Source of the DNA: Reyranella aquatilis
GTDB lineage: Bacteria > Pseudomonadota > Alphaproteobacteria > Reyranellales > Reyranellaceae
Assembly: GCF_020880995.1 (NCBI RefSeq)
Contig: NZ_JAJISD010000008.1
Coordinates: forward strand, 233,514 to 297,513
Direction: 5' to 3'
Length of the DNA stretch: 64,000 nt
Within the stretch, counting starts at the first letter, position 1; each line of letters opens with the position of its first letter. This document shows, piece by piece, positions 50,809-59,279 of this stretch. The position numbers were made by a program, and so were the translations under genes. Under the pieces are notes generated by a model. The model was not told where the DNA came from. It worked only from the letters and a program-made list of their open reading frames with translations, and did no database searches.

Positions 50809-52413
50809 CTAGTTGGTCATGCCCGCCGCGTGCATGATCGCGGCGGTCCGCTCGGCCAGCATCATCGTGGGGGCGTTGGTGTTGCCGCCGATCAGCGTCG
50901 GCATCACCGAGGCATCGACCACGCGCAGCCCCTCGACCCCGTGCACCAGCAACTTGTCGTCGACCACCGCCATGGGATCGCTGGCCGGTCCCATCTTGCA
51001 GGTGCCGACCGGGTGATAGATCGTCTCGCACTTGGCGCGGATCCACTGTTCGATCTCGGCATCCGTCTTGGCTGCCGGACCCGGCGCCAATTCGTCGGCG
51101 CGGTAGGGATCGAGGCCCGACTGGGCGAGGATGTCCCGGCCCATTTTCACGCCGGCGATCAGCGTGTCGAGGTCCTTGCGTTCGGCGAGATAGTTCGGGT
51201 CGATCAGCGGGTGTTCCTTGGGATCCTTGCTGCGCAGCCGGATCGTGCCCTTGCTCTCGGGACGCAGGGTGCAGATGTGCAGGCTGTAGCCGTCCCGGTT
51301 GAGGCGCGTGCGGCCGTGATCCTGGACGAGCACGGGCAGGAAATGGAGTTGGATGTCGGGCGCCGCGAGTCCCGGGCGGGTGCGCAGGAAGCCGCCCGAT
51401 TCGGCGATCGGCGACGTGCCGGGACCCTTCTTGTTCACGACGTACTGGTAGAGCGAGGCCAGCTTGTTGGCCCGGTCGTAGGTGTCGCGCGTCTTGCAGA
51501 ACTGCAGCAGCGCGGCATCGAGATGGTCCTGCAGGTTGCCGCCGACGCCGGGCAGATCATGGATCGGGCGGATGCCGATCGACTTGAGGTGATCGGCCGG
51601 GCCGATGCCCGACAGCATCATGAGCTGCGGCGAGTTGATGGCGCCGCCGCACAGGATGATCTCGCGCGTGACACGAGCCACCTCGTCGCGGCCGTTCAGC
51701 GTGTAGCGCACGCCCATGGCGCGGTTCTGGTCGAAGATGATGCGCTCGGTGAGGGCGCCGGTGATCACCTCGAGGTGGGCGCCGCTATTGGCGACGGCCG
51801 GACGGAGATAGGCGCTCGCGGCGCTCCAGCGCTCCTTGTTCTTCTGGGTTACCTGGTACATCCCGACGCCGTCCTGCTCGGCGCCGTTGAAGTCCTTGGT
51901 GCGCTTGTGGCCGGCCTGTTCGGCGGCCTTGAGGAAGGCCTCGTTCAGCCTGTTGGGATCGACCTGATCGGCGACGTTGAGCGGTCCGCCGGTGCCGTGG
52001 AAGTCGTCCGCGCCGCGCTCGTTGTTTTCCGCCTTCTTGAAGTAGGGCAGTACGTCCTCATAGGACCAGCCCTCGTTGCCGAGCTGGCGCCAGTGGTCGT
52101 AATCCCAGGCGTGGCCTCGGATATAGAGCATGGCGTTGATCGAAGAGGAGCCGCCCAGCGTCTTGCCGCGCGGCCAGTACATGCGGCGGTCGTTGCAGTG
52201 CTTCTGGGGCGTCGTCTCGTAATGCCAGTTGAACGGGTTCTTCTCGCCCAGCGAGGCGAAGCCTGCCGGCATCTTCAGCATGAACGACTTGTCCGGACCG
52301 CCGGCCTCCAGCACCAGGATGCGCAGCTTGGGCCGTTCCCAGGCCAGGCGCGCGGCCAGAGCGCAACCGGCCGAGCCGGCGCCGACGATGATGTAGTCGT
52401 AGAGCGAAGACAT
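50809..52413 (-). CDS. GMC-family FAD-dependent alcohol dehydrogenase
   Basis: A 534-residue choline dehydrogenase-like protein. FAD fold YIIVGAGSAGCALAARL, GMC signature RGKTLGGSSSINAMLYIRG, active-site IYHPVGTCKMG (His) and GNTNAPTMM (Asn). Related to but clearly distinct from the GMC enzyme at 14006. It starts 10 bases after a DUF2272 lipoprotein gene on the same strand and converges on its paralogue. Substrate unknown. Confidence 0.88.
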   Translation of the reverse strand: MSSLYDYIIVGAGSAGCALAARLAWERPKLRILVLEAGGPDKSFMLKMPAGFASLGEKNPFNWHYETTPQKHCNDRRMYWPRGKTLGGSSSINAMLYIRGHAWDYDHWRQLGNEGWSYEDVLPYFKKAENNERGADDFHGTGGPLNVADQVDPNRLNEAFLKAAEQAGHKRTKDFNGAEQDGVGMYQVTQKNKERWSAASAYLRPAVANSGAHLEVITGALTERIIFDQNRAMGVRYTLNGRDEVARVTREIILCGGAINSPQLMMLSGIGPADHLKSIGIRPIHDLPGVGGNLQDHLDAALLQFCKTRDTYDRANKLASLYQYVVNKKGPGTSPIAESGGFLRTRPGLAAPDIQLHFLPVLVQDHGRTRLNRDGYSLHICTLRPESKGTIRLRSKDPKEHPLIDPNYLAERKDLDTLIAGVKMGRDILAQSGLDPYRADELAPGPAAKTDAEIEQWIRAKCETIYHPVGTCKMGPASDPMAVVDDKLLVHGVEGLRVVDASVMPTLIGGNTNAPTMMLAERTAAIMHAAGMTN

Positions 52414-52423
52414 GGTCCTTCCT

Positions 52424-53167
52424 TCAGGGCAGCCTGTTCTCGATGACGGCGAAGAACGGTCGGCCGGATAAGGGCGATAAAAACCCGTTCGCGTCCAGTG
52501 GAAAGACGCTCCGTGTGACGGAGTCGCCCACGTTGCCGCCGATGGCGAAGACCTGGCCGGGGTGGACGTCGACCACGATGTCGCAGTGGCCTGCGCCGCG
52601 GTTGAGGTTCTGCAGGGTCGTGCCGCTGCCTTCGCGCGAGGCACAGATCAGGTCGCCGACCTGGGGTGCCCGGTCGGCTGGCGCATGCGGGATGAAGGCG
52701 GCGCCGGGGCTCTTCGCGCGCTCGGCCATCCTCTCCACATAGATCGTGTGGCGCTGGTCGGGGCAGAACAGATCACGCGGCACGCCGGCGCTGGCGATGT
52801 CCCAGGAAATGAACGCCGCCGACCACGGTACGTCGTTGAGTCCGCTCAGTTTGTTGCCGACGGAGGCCCAGTAGTCGGCGATGCGCTGCGGTGCCTCACG
52901 TTCCTTGATCCCGAGCTGTTCTGTCTTCGCCGGCGCGTTGTCGGAATAGGTGATGACCTGCTTGCCGAAGCGGCCCCACTCGCCGACCGCCAGCAGCACC
53001 ATCGAGGTCTTGGCGCTTGCCGTGGGCGGCGGCGCTTCGGGCTTCCAGGAGGTGGCCGGGCAGGGGCCGAGTGGCGGCAGGTCCTTCGCCTGCACGACCG
53101 GCTTGCCAGCCGGCGCCTGCGTGCAACCGGTGAGAACTAGAAGGAGTATCGCGACGAGGCTGCGCAT
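52424..53167 (-). CDS. DUF2272 lipoprotein, paralogue 2
   Basis: A 247-residue lipoprotein with a short signal and lipobox LVLTGC (C15). Shared with the gene at 50082: GEWGRFG, RIADYWASVG, PWSAAFISW (S116), FIPHAPADRAPQVGDLIC, GHCDIVVDV (H194), AIGGNVGDSVTRSVFPLD and LSGRPFFAVIE. A proline-rich linker follows the signal. Likely cotranscribed with the GMC gene (10-base gap). As in its paralogue, Ser occupies the position of the CHAP-type cysteine (inference from motif alignment). Confidence 0.78.
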   Translation of the reverse strand: MRSLVAILLLVLTGCTQAPAGKPVVQAKDLPPLGPCPATSWKPEAPPPTASAKTSMVLLAVGEWGRFGKQVITYSDNAPAKTEQLGIKEREAPQRIADYWASVGNKLSGLNDVPWSAAFISWDIASAGVPRDLFCPDQRHTIYVERMAERAKSPGAAFIPHAPADRAPQVGDLICASREGSGTTLQNLNRGAGHCDIVVDVHPGQVFAIGGNVGDSVTRSVFPLDANGFLSPLSGRPFFAVIENRLP

Positions 53168-53189
53168 GCTGCAGTCTACCTGTGCTGCG

Positions 53190-53891
53190 TCACCAGCGCC
53201 CGACCCCGCCGATCAGGATTGTCGGCACGCCCTCGGTGCCGTTCTTCACGGTGCAGACCTGGCTGCCGGGCCGGCGGCCGTCGCGCGGCTCGGAGACATC
53301 GAGACCGGCGGTCTTCAGGCGCGCGGCGGCGGCGGCGATGTCGGGCACGCGCCAGGACAGGCCCCACAGATGGTCGGGCCCGTCGGAGATGCCCTTCTTG
53401 AGATCGTGGGCGATCTCCACGACGAGGTCACCGCAGCGGAAGAACAGCAAGCGTGCGCCCCATTGGGGATTGCTGCGGTCGAGCCGCAGGTCGAGGCCGA
53501 GGCGGCCCGCATAGAAGGCGATGGCCCGCTCGGGATTGGGCGTGCGCACCACGACATGGTCGAGGCCGACGACGGCCGCGGCGTCTTCGGACGCGAGCGG
53601 CGAGGCGGCTTCGCCTGTCCCGACGGAGAGGCCGAACGCGACGCCATGCCCGCTGAACGCCACGCCGTCGTCCGTGCGTTTGGTCTTCACCGCACGCCGC
53701 TCGAGCAAGTTCGCTTCCTTGTCGAGATCCGTCGTCGCGAACGTCATCGAGTGCAGCCCCGCCGGTCCGTCCTCGAAGCGCAGGCCGACATTGCCGGTGC
53801 GCAGCCCGCCGTCGCTTGCGCGCCGTCCGAGCAACGTCTCGTAGGCGGCAACCGAACCGCCGATGACCAAATGGTCGAGCGCCGTGATCAT
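53190..53891 (-). CDS. double VOC-domain protein
   Basis: A 233-residue protein with two glyoxalase-like halves: ALDHLVIGGSVAAYETLLG (about 3-100) and VVGLDHVVVRTPNPERAIAF (about 108-233) with HLWGLSWRVPDIAAAAARL. The first half is degenerate. Such tandem VOC proteins act as dioxygenases, isomerases or binding proteins. It ends 22 bases before the DUF2272 gene on the same strand and follows the gamma-carbonic anhydrase gene by 4 bases. Confidence 0.8.
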   Translation of the reverse strand: MITALDHLVIGGSVAAYETLLGRRASDGGLRTGNVGLRFEDGPAGLHSMTFATTDLDKEANLLERRAVKTKRTDDGVAFSGHGVAFGLSVGTGEAASPLASEDAAAVVGLDHVVVRTPNPERAIAFYAGRLGLDLRLDRSNPQWGARLLFFRCGDLVVEIAHDLKKGISDGPDHLWGLSWRVPDIAAAAARLKTAGLDVSEPRDGRRPGSQVCTVKNGTEGVPTILIGGVGRW

Positions 53892-53895
53892 CGCC

Positions 53896-54420
53896 TCAGC
53901 CGATGCGCTTCAGGTTCGCCTTGTAGTCCTGGCTGCGCTTCACGTAGCTCTCCGCGCTCATGGCGAGCCTCGTTGCATTCTCCTCGCTCAATTCGCGTAC
54001 CACCTTGGCGGGCGAGCCGAGGATCATCGACCGGTCGGGGAAGCTTTTGCCTTCCGTCACGACCGACCCGGCGCCGACCAGGCAGTCCTTGCCGATCACG
54101 GAGCGGTTGAGCACCACCGATTGGATGCCGATCAACGAGCCGTCGCCGATCGTGCAGCCGTGCAGCATCACCTGATGTCCGACCGTGACGTGCCGGCCGA
54201 TGGTCAGCGGCGCGCCGGGATCGGTGTGCAGGACGCTCAGCTCCTGGATGTTGCTGTCGTCGCCGATCACGATCGGCTCGTTGTCGCCGCGCAGGACGGC
54301 ACCGGGCCAGATGCTCACGCGCTCGCCGAGGATTACCGAGCCGATCATGGTGGCCTCCTCGGCGATATAGCAGGAGGCCGGGATCACCGGCACGCGGTCG
54401 TGGAGCTGGTAGATGGCCAT
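53896..54420 (-). CDS. gamma-class carbonic anhydrase-like hexapeptide protein
   Basis: A 174-residue left-handed beta-helix protein (repeats of I-G-x-x-x-x-I through about 15-140). The metal histidines of gamma carbonic anhydrases are present: H65 in VLHTD, H82 and H87 in VGHQVMLHGC. It may hydrate CO2 or be one of the YrdA/PaaY-like relatives; a PaaY role is possible given PaaI elsewhere but not supported by location. ATG 54420 starts the conserved MAIYQL. Confidence 0.87.
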   Translation of the reverse strand: MAIYQLHDRVPVIPASCYIAEEATMIGSVILGERVSIWPGAVLRGDNEPIVIGDDSNIQELSVLHTDPGAPLTIGRHVTVGHQVMLHGCTIGDGSLIGIQSVVLNRSVIGKDCLVGAGSVVTEGKSFPDRSMILGSPAKVVRELSEENATRLAMSAESYVKRSQDYKANLKRIG

Positions 54421-54535
54421 CTGTATCCCTCTGGTTGCGCGGAGCGTTGTGTTCTTGCCATTCCGCATGCCACCTTGAACCCGCCAGTTCAATAGCGCGG
54501 CAGATGGTCGGGCGGACGCGGAGCATGCAGTCATC

Positions 54536-55624
54536 ATGAGTACGTCGGACGAAACCAGCACGGCGCCCGTCGAAGCACGGCCCGCGGAAACCGAAAAGCG
54601 CGCCTTCGTGGTCACGGCCTCGCGTCAATTCGCAAGCTGGCTCGCCGACAGCGCGAGCAGCCTCGCGATCTCGACCTACCAGAGCAGCAAGGTCATCCTG
54701 ATCGGCAGCAATCGGGAGGCCGGGCGGCTCTCGGTGTTCGAGCGTACGATCGAGCGGCCGATGGGCATGGCGTTTCGCGACTCGCGGCTGGCCGTGGCAT
54801 CGATGATCCAGATCACCAGCTTCGTCGATGCCGCGGGCGGCACGCCGGGTGCGGCCGGCTACGACGCTCTGTTCGTGCCGCAGACGGCCAGCTACACCGC
54901 CGATCTCGACGTTCATGACGTGGCCTACGGCGCCGACGGCGGGCTGGTGTTCGTGAACACCCTGTTCTCCTGCCTCGCGACGACCAGCGAGACGCATAGC
55001 TTCCGACCACTGTGGAAGCCGTCGTTCGTTTCGCGCCTCGCGCCGGAGGATCGTTGCCACCTGAACGGGCTGGCGATGCGCGAGGGAAAGCCGGCCTACG
55101 TCACCGCCGTCGCGGAGACCGACGTGGCCGACGGCTGGCGGGAGCATCGCAGCGGCGGCGGTGTTGTGATCGACGTCGCTTCGGGCGAGATCGTCTGCCG
55201 CGGCCTCGCGATGCCGCACTCGCCGCGGCTGCACGACGGCAGGCTCTGGGTGCTGAATTCCGGCGCGGGCGAGATCGGCACCGTGGATATGGCCTCGGGC
55301 CGCTTCGAGCCGCTGGCCTTCTGTCCGGGCTATCTGCGCGGCCTCGACTTCGTCGGGCCTTACGCGCTCGTGGGTCTCTCCGAGCCGCGCGAGAACCGCA
55401 CCTTTGCCGGCCTGCCGTTGCAGGACCGCCTGACCGCCGCCAAGGTCGGCCCGCGCTGCGGCGTGTTCGTGATCGACACCCGGACCGGCGACGTCGCGCA
55501 CTGGCTGCGCTTCGAGGGCGTCGTCAACGAACTCTACGACGTCGTCTCCCTGCCGGGCCTGTCGCGGCCGATGATGATCGGCTTCAAGAACGAGGAGATC
55601 CGGCGGACAGTGTCGATCGAGTAG
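54536..55624 (+). CDS. TIGR03032/DUF4915-like protein
   Basis: A 362-residue protein of the TIGR03032 type: FASWLADSASSLAISTYQ, DVHDVAYGADGGLVFVNTLFSCLA, CHLNGLAM, HSPRLHDGRLWVLNSGAGE, FCPGYLRGLDF and VVNELYDVVSLPG. The repeated W/G-rich strands suggest a beta-propeller. Functions are unknown; some members occur near glycopeptide or tetratricopeptide genes. It lies just before the MerR operator and is oriented the same way. Confidence 0.8.
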   Translation: MSTSDETSTAPVEARPAETEKRAFVVTASRQFASWLADSASSLAISTYQSSKVILIGSNREAGRLSVFERTIERPMGMAFRDSRLAVASMIQITSFVDAAGGTPGAAGYDALFVPQTASYTADLDVHDVAYGADGGLVFVNTLFSCLATTSETHSFRPLWKPSFVSRLAPEDRCHLNGLAMREGKPAYVTAVAETDVADGWREHRSGGGVVIDVASGEIVCRGLAMPHSPRLHDGRLWVLNSGAGEIGTVDMASGRFEPLAFCPGYLRGLDFVGPYALVGLSEPRENRTFAGLPLQDRLTAAKVGPRCGVFVIDTRTGDVAHWLRFEGVVNELYDVVSLPGLSRPMMIGFKNEEIRRTVSIE

Positions 55625-55674
55625 GGTGCCTCGGGACGGCTTACCTTACGTAAACCCGTGTCACGTAAAGGTGT

Positions 55675-55696
55675 TTGACGTTTACGTAAACGTCAA
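55675..55696. promoter_or_regulatory. perfect LiuR-type operator before the MerR gene
   Basis: A perfect 22-base palindrome (left arm TTGACGTTTAC, right arm GTAAACGTCAA) ending 4 bases before the MerR start codon. It differs by one base from the site at 38329. An additional partial inverted pair (CCTTACGTAA at 55645 and ACGTAAAGG near 55663) lies just upstream. Position implies autoregulation. Confidence 0.82.
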
Positions 55697-55700
55697 CTAC

Positions 55701-56156
55701 ATGATCTCCATCATGTCCGTTGCCGCAACATCCTCGGCCCACACGCCCGCGCCGCGCGACCCGCAGCGCATCTACAGCATCGCCGAATTGTCGCGCGAGT
55801 TCGCGATCACGCCGCGCACGATCCGCTTCTACGAGGACGAGGGGCTGATCAAGCCGCGCCGGCAGGGCACGACGCGCCTGTACACGGCGGGTGACCGCAC
55901 GCGGCTGAGCTGGATCCTGCGCGGCAAGCGACTGGGTTTCTCGCTCGCCGAGATCCGCGAGCTGCTCGACCTCTACCAGGTCGACCGCACGGGCATTCAG
56001 CAACTGCGGGAGCTGCTGCGGCGCAGCCAGCTGCACATCGCCGATCTCGAGCGCAAGCGCGCCGACCTCGACCAGCACATCGGCGAGTTCAGGGACGTCG
56101 AGGCTCAAGTGAGCGCCGAGCTGAAGCAGCGCGGCGTCGATCCCGAAAGCGACTAG
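55701..56156 (+). CDS. MerR-family regulator, LiuR-like
   Basis: A 151-residue MerR regulator. The helix-turn-helix is [19 protein letters not shown] with [13 protein letters not shown]; then [20 protein letters not shown] and a C-terminal coiled coil ([18 protein letters not shown]). These match LiuR, which controls leucine/isovalerate and related acyl-CoA catabolism; it lacks the metal-binding cysteines of MerR itself. A perfect operator lies just upstream. ATG 55701 is used (ATG 55713 possible), with no clear RBS, so translation may be leaderless. Acyl-CoA dehydrogenase follows 24 bases later. Confidence 0.85.
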   Translation: MISIMSVAATSSAHTPAPRDPQRIYSIAELSREFAITPRTIRFYEDEGLIKPRRQGTTRLYTAGDRTRLSWILRGKRLGFSLAEIRELLDLYQVDRTGIQQLRELLRRSQLHIADLERKRADLDQHIGEFRDVEAQVSAELKQRGVDPESD

Positions 56157-56180
56157 AAAAGTTCGACCGAGGAGGAAGGC

Positions 56181-57968
56181 ATGGCCGTCTACAAGGCCCC
56201 GATCAAGGACATCCAGTTCGTTCTGAACGAAGTCATCGACGTGTCCAAGCTGGCCAAGCTGCCGGGCTACGAGGACGCGACGCCCGACACCATCCACGCC
56301 ATCGTCGAGGAAGCGGCCAAGCTCTGCGAAAACGTGCTGTTCCCGCTGAACCGCACCGGCGACGAGGAAGGCTGCCACTACGAGAACGGCGTCGTGCGCA
56401 CGCCCAAGGGCTTCAAGGAGGCCTACAAGCAGTTCGCCGAGGGCGGCTGGACGGGCATCACCTGCGATCCCGAGTATGGCGGGCAGGGGCTGCCGGCGAC
56501 GGTCGGCTTCGCGCTGCAGGAAATGTTCACCGCCTCGAACCAGGCCTTCGCGATGTATCCGGGCCTCAGCCACGGCGCCTACGAGGCGCTGTCGCGGCAC
56601 GGCTCGGACGAGCTGAAGAAGCGCTACCTGCCCAAGCTGGCCGACGGTACCTGGTCGGGCACGATGTGCCTCACCGAGCCCCATTGCGGCACCGACCTCG
56701 GCATGCTGCGCACCAAGGCCGAGCCGCAGGCGGACGGCAGCTACAGTCTCTCCGGCACCAAGATCTTCATCTCGGCCGGCGAGCACGATCTCACCGAGAA
56801 CATCGTCCACCTCGTGCTGGCGCGTCTGCCGGATGCGCCGGGCGGCACCAAGGGTATCTCGCTCTTCATCGTGCCGAAGTTCCTGCCCAAGGCCGACGGG
56901 TCGGTCGGCGAGCGCAACGGCATCCGCTGCGGCGCCATCGAGCACAAGATGGGCATCAAGGCCAATGCGACCTGCGTGATGAACCTCGACGGCGCCACCG
57001 GTTGGCTGGTCGGCGAGGCCAACAAGGGCATGACGGCGATGTTCGTCATGATGAACGCCGCGCGCCTCGGCGTCGGCATGCAGGGCCTCGGCATCGCCGA
57101 GACGTCCTACCAGAGCGCCGTCGCCTATGCGCGCGACCGCCTGCAGGGCCGGTCGCTCACGGGGCCGAAGAACGCCGGCGGTCCGGCCGATCCCATCATC
57201 GTGCATCCGGATGTACGCCGCATGCTGATGATCCAGAAGTCCTTCACCGAGGGCGCCCGCGCGCTCGCGCTGTGGGTGGGCATGCTGATCGACGAGGCCC
57301 ACTCGCATCCCGACGCCGCGACGCGCGAGGCGGCCGACGATCTCATCCAGATGCTGACGCCGATCATCAAGGCCTACTTCACCGACATGGGCAGCGAGTG
57401 CGCCAACCTGGCGGTGCAGACCTGGGGCGGCCACGGCTTCATCCGCGAGAACGGCGTCGAGCAGTTCGTCCGCGACGCGCGCATCACCCAGCTCTACGAA
57501 GGCACCAACGGCATCCAGGCGCTCGACCTCGTCGGGCGCAAGCTGCCGATGAAGGGCGGCCGCGCCGCGCAGCGCCTGCTGGGCGAGATCAGCGGCTTCA
57601 TCGCCCAGCACAAGGGCAACGAGAAGATGAAGGAGTTCGTCGAGCCGCTCGAGAAGGCGATGGGCCGGGTGCAGGACTCGGCGCTGTTCCTGATGCAGAA
57701 CGCGATGAAGAATCCCGACGAGGCGGGCGGCGCCGCTTCCGACCTGCTGCGCCTGATGGCGCTGACGGCGATGGCCTACATGTGGAACCGCATCGTGGTG
57801 GCGTCGCACAAGGGCCTCGAAGCCGCCAACGACAACGCCTTCTACGAGGCCAAGATCGCGACCGCGCGCTTCTTCATGGCGCGCGTGCTGCCGCAGACCG
57901 TGTCGCTCAACCATCAGATCAAGGCAGGTGCCTCGACCCTGATGGCGCTGCCGGCCGAAGCCTTCTGA
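56181..57968 (+). CDS. acyl-CoA dehydrogenase, large C-terminal-extended type
   Basis: A 595-residue acyl-CoA dehydrogenase. [17 protein letters not shown] binds FAD; the catalytic Glu is in [12 protein letters not shown]; a C-terminal extension (about 460-590) puts it in the DmdC/FadE-like group of about 600 residues. It would oxidise a short or branched acyl-CoA (DmdC handles methylmercaptopropionyl-CoA). GAGGAGGAAGG lies directly before ATG 56181. Second gene after the LiuR-like regulator, and probably controlled by it. Confidence 0.88.
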   Translation: MAVYKAPIKDIQFVLNEVIDVSKLAKLPGYEDATPDTIHAIVEEAAKLCENVLFPLNRTGDEEGCHYENGVVRTPKGFKEAYKQFAEGGWTGITCDPEYGGQGLPATVGFALQEMFTASNQAFAMYPGLSHGAYEALSRHGSDELKKRYLPKLADGTWSGTMCLTEPHCGTDLGMLRTKAEPQADGSYSLSGTKIFISAGEHDLTENIVHLVLARLPDAPGGTKGISLFIVPKFLPKADGSVGERNGIRCGAIEHKMGIKANATCVMNLDGATGWLVGEANKGMTAMFVMMNAARLGVGMQGLGIAETSYQSAVAYARDRLQGRSLTGPKNAGGPADPIIVHPDVRRMLMIQKSFTEGARALALWVGMLIDEAHSHPDAATREAADDLIQMLTPIIKAYFTDMGSECANLAVQTWGGHGFIRENGVEQFVRDARITQLYEGTNGIQALDLVGRKLPMKGGRAAQRLLGEISGFIAQHKGNEKMKEFVEPLEKAMGRVQDSALFLMQNAMKNPDEAGGAASDLLRLMALTAMAYMWNRIVVASHKGLEAANDNAFYEAKIATARFFMARVLPQTVSLNHQIKAGASTLMALPAEAF

Positions 57969-58297
57969 AGTCGGTCTTCGCTTACGGAGCAGCGGCGTTC
58001 CTCGAGATCGCCGGCTGCTTCGCCTTCTGGGCCTGGCTGCGGCTCGGCGCCTCGGCTTGGTGGCTGGCGCCTGGCCTCGTCGCGCTGGGCCTGTTCGCCT
58101 GGCTGCTCACCTTCATCGAGTCGGGCGCAGCGGGCCGCGCCTATGCGGCCTATGGGGGCGTCTACATCGCCGCGACGCTCGTCTGGCTGTGGGCTGTCGA
58201 GGGCACGCGGCCCGATCGCTGGGACGTCACCGGCGCCCTCATTTGCCTGATCGGCGCCGGCATCATTCTTTTCGCACCGCATCGCGCGACGGGCTAA
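57965..58297 (+). CDS. YnfA/UPF0060 small membrane protein
   Basis: A 110-residue protein with four membrane helices and the family signatures [35 protein letters not shown] and PDRWDVTGA. YnfA proteins resemble small multidrug exporters; function is not settled. The conserved N terminus begins right at codon CTG 57965, which overlaps the dehydrogenase stop (CTGA); no ATG, GTG or TTG is available there. So this is likely a coupled CTG start. Confidence 0.8.
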   Translation: MKSVFAYGAAAFLEIAGCFAFWAWLRLGASAWWLAPGLVALGLFAWLLTFIESGAAGRAYAAYGGVYIAATLVWLWAVEGTRPDRWDVTGALICLIGAGIILFAPHRATG

Positions 58298-58337
58298 CCT
58301 TGGGGCGTTGTCCAATAACGCCTGAGGAAACTGCCCC

Positions 58338-59138
58338 ATGTCCGCACCGCACGTTCTCGCCGAAGTCAAAGACGGCATCGGCTGGATGACGCTCAATCGC
58401 CCAGAGTCTCTCAACGCCCTCTCCATGGAGATGCGCGACCTGCTGATCGAGCACAGCGCGAAGTTCGAGAAGGACCCGGCGGTGCGCTGCGTGGTGATCC
58501 GCGGTGCCGGCACGCACTTCATGGCAGGCGGCGACATTCGCGGCTTCCACAAGTCGCTGACCGAGGACAAGGAGTCCCATCTCGCAGGCTTCGAGATGCG
58601 GGTCGTGAAGGCCCACCAGGCGATCTACCAGATCCGCCGCATGAACAAGCCGGTCCTGGCCTCGGTGCAGGGCGCCGCTGCCGGCTTCGGCCTGTCGCTG
58701 ATCCTGAACTGCGATCTCGCGATCGCCTCTGACGATTCGTTCTTCACCCTGGCCTATCGCCATATCGGCCTCAGCGCCGACGGCGGCGCGACCTACTTCC
58801 TGCCGAGGGTCGTGGGCGAGCGGAAGGCGCTGGAGATCGCCCTGCTGGGCGAGCGCTTCTCGGCCCAGGAGGCCAAGGACAACAATATCCTCAACTGGGT
58901 CGTGCCGAAGGATCAGCTCGCCGCCGAGACCGAGAAGATGGCGCGCAAGCTGGCCGACGGTCCGACCTACGCTCTGGGCGTCGCCAAGAAGCTGATCCGC
59001 AACTCGTTCGACAACAGCTGGGACGAGCACTCGCACCGCGAGGCCGAGGGCCTGGCCGCCTGCGCCGCCACCGAGGACCATTTCGAGGGCTTGAGCGCCT
59101 TCCTCGAAAAGCGGAAGGCGAAATTCAAGGGGCGCTGA
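58338..59138 (+). CDS. crotonase-family enoyl-CoA isomerase/hydratase, PaaG-like
   Basis: A 266-residue crotonase: FMAGGDIRGFHK (oxyanion loop), QGAAAGFGLSLILNCDLAIA and LAYRHIGLSADGGATYFLPR. Both hydratase glutamates are replaced; the Asp in SADGGATY matches PaaG-type isomerases. It likely shifts a double bond or opens an epoxyacyl-CoA. AGGAAA lies before ATG 58338. It follows ynfA on the same strand and may belong to the LiuR-like regulated unit. Confidence 0.83.
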   Translation: MSAPHVLAEVKDGIGWMTLNRPESLNALSMEMRDLLIEHSAKFEKDPAVRCVVIRGAGTHFMAGGDIRGFHKSLTEDKESHLAGFEMRVVKAHQAIYQIRRMNKPVLASVQGAAAGFGLSLILNCDLAIASDDSFFTLAYRHIGLSADGGATYFLPRVVGERKALEIALLGERFSAQEAKDNNILNWVVPKDQLAAETEKMARKLADGPTYALGVAKKLIRNSFDNSWDEHSHREAEGLAACAATEDHFEGLSAFLEKRKAKFKGR

Positions 59139-59206
59139 GGAGAGCAGAGCCCTCCGTCCTCCAGAGGGGAGCGGCTCGAGGGGCGGCGCGGTCGAGGAAC
59201 TTTTTT

Positions 59207-59227
59207 CGTCAACATGGATCGTTGACG
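59207..59227. repeat. inverted repeat in convergent gap
   Basis: Arms CGTCAAC (59207-59213) and GTTGACG (59221-59227) with a 7-base spacer, preceded by TTTTTT at 59201-59206. Lies between the convergent crotonase and dehydrogenase genes. A weak terminator for the minus-strand gene would read stem then A-to-U run; purpose not certain. Confidence 0.35.
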
Positions 59228-59279
59228 GTGAAGTAAGATCCTCCACCCCGCTTTGCTTCGGTTGGGACGACAGGGGTTG

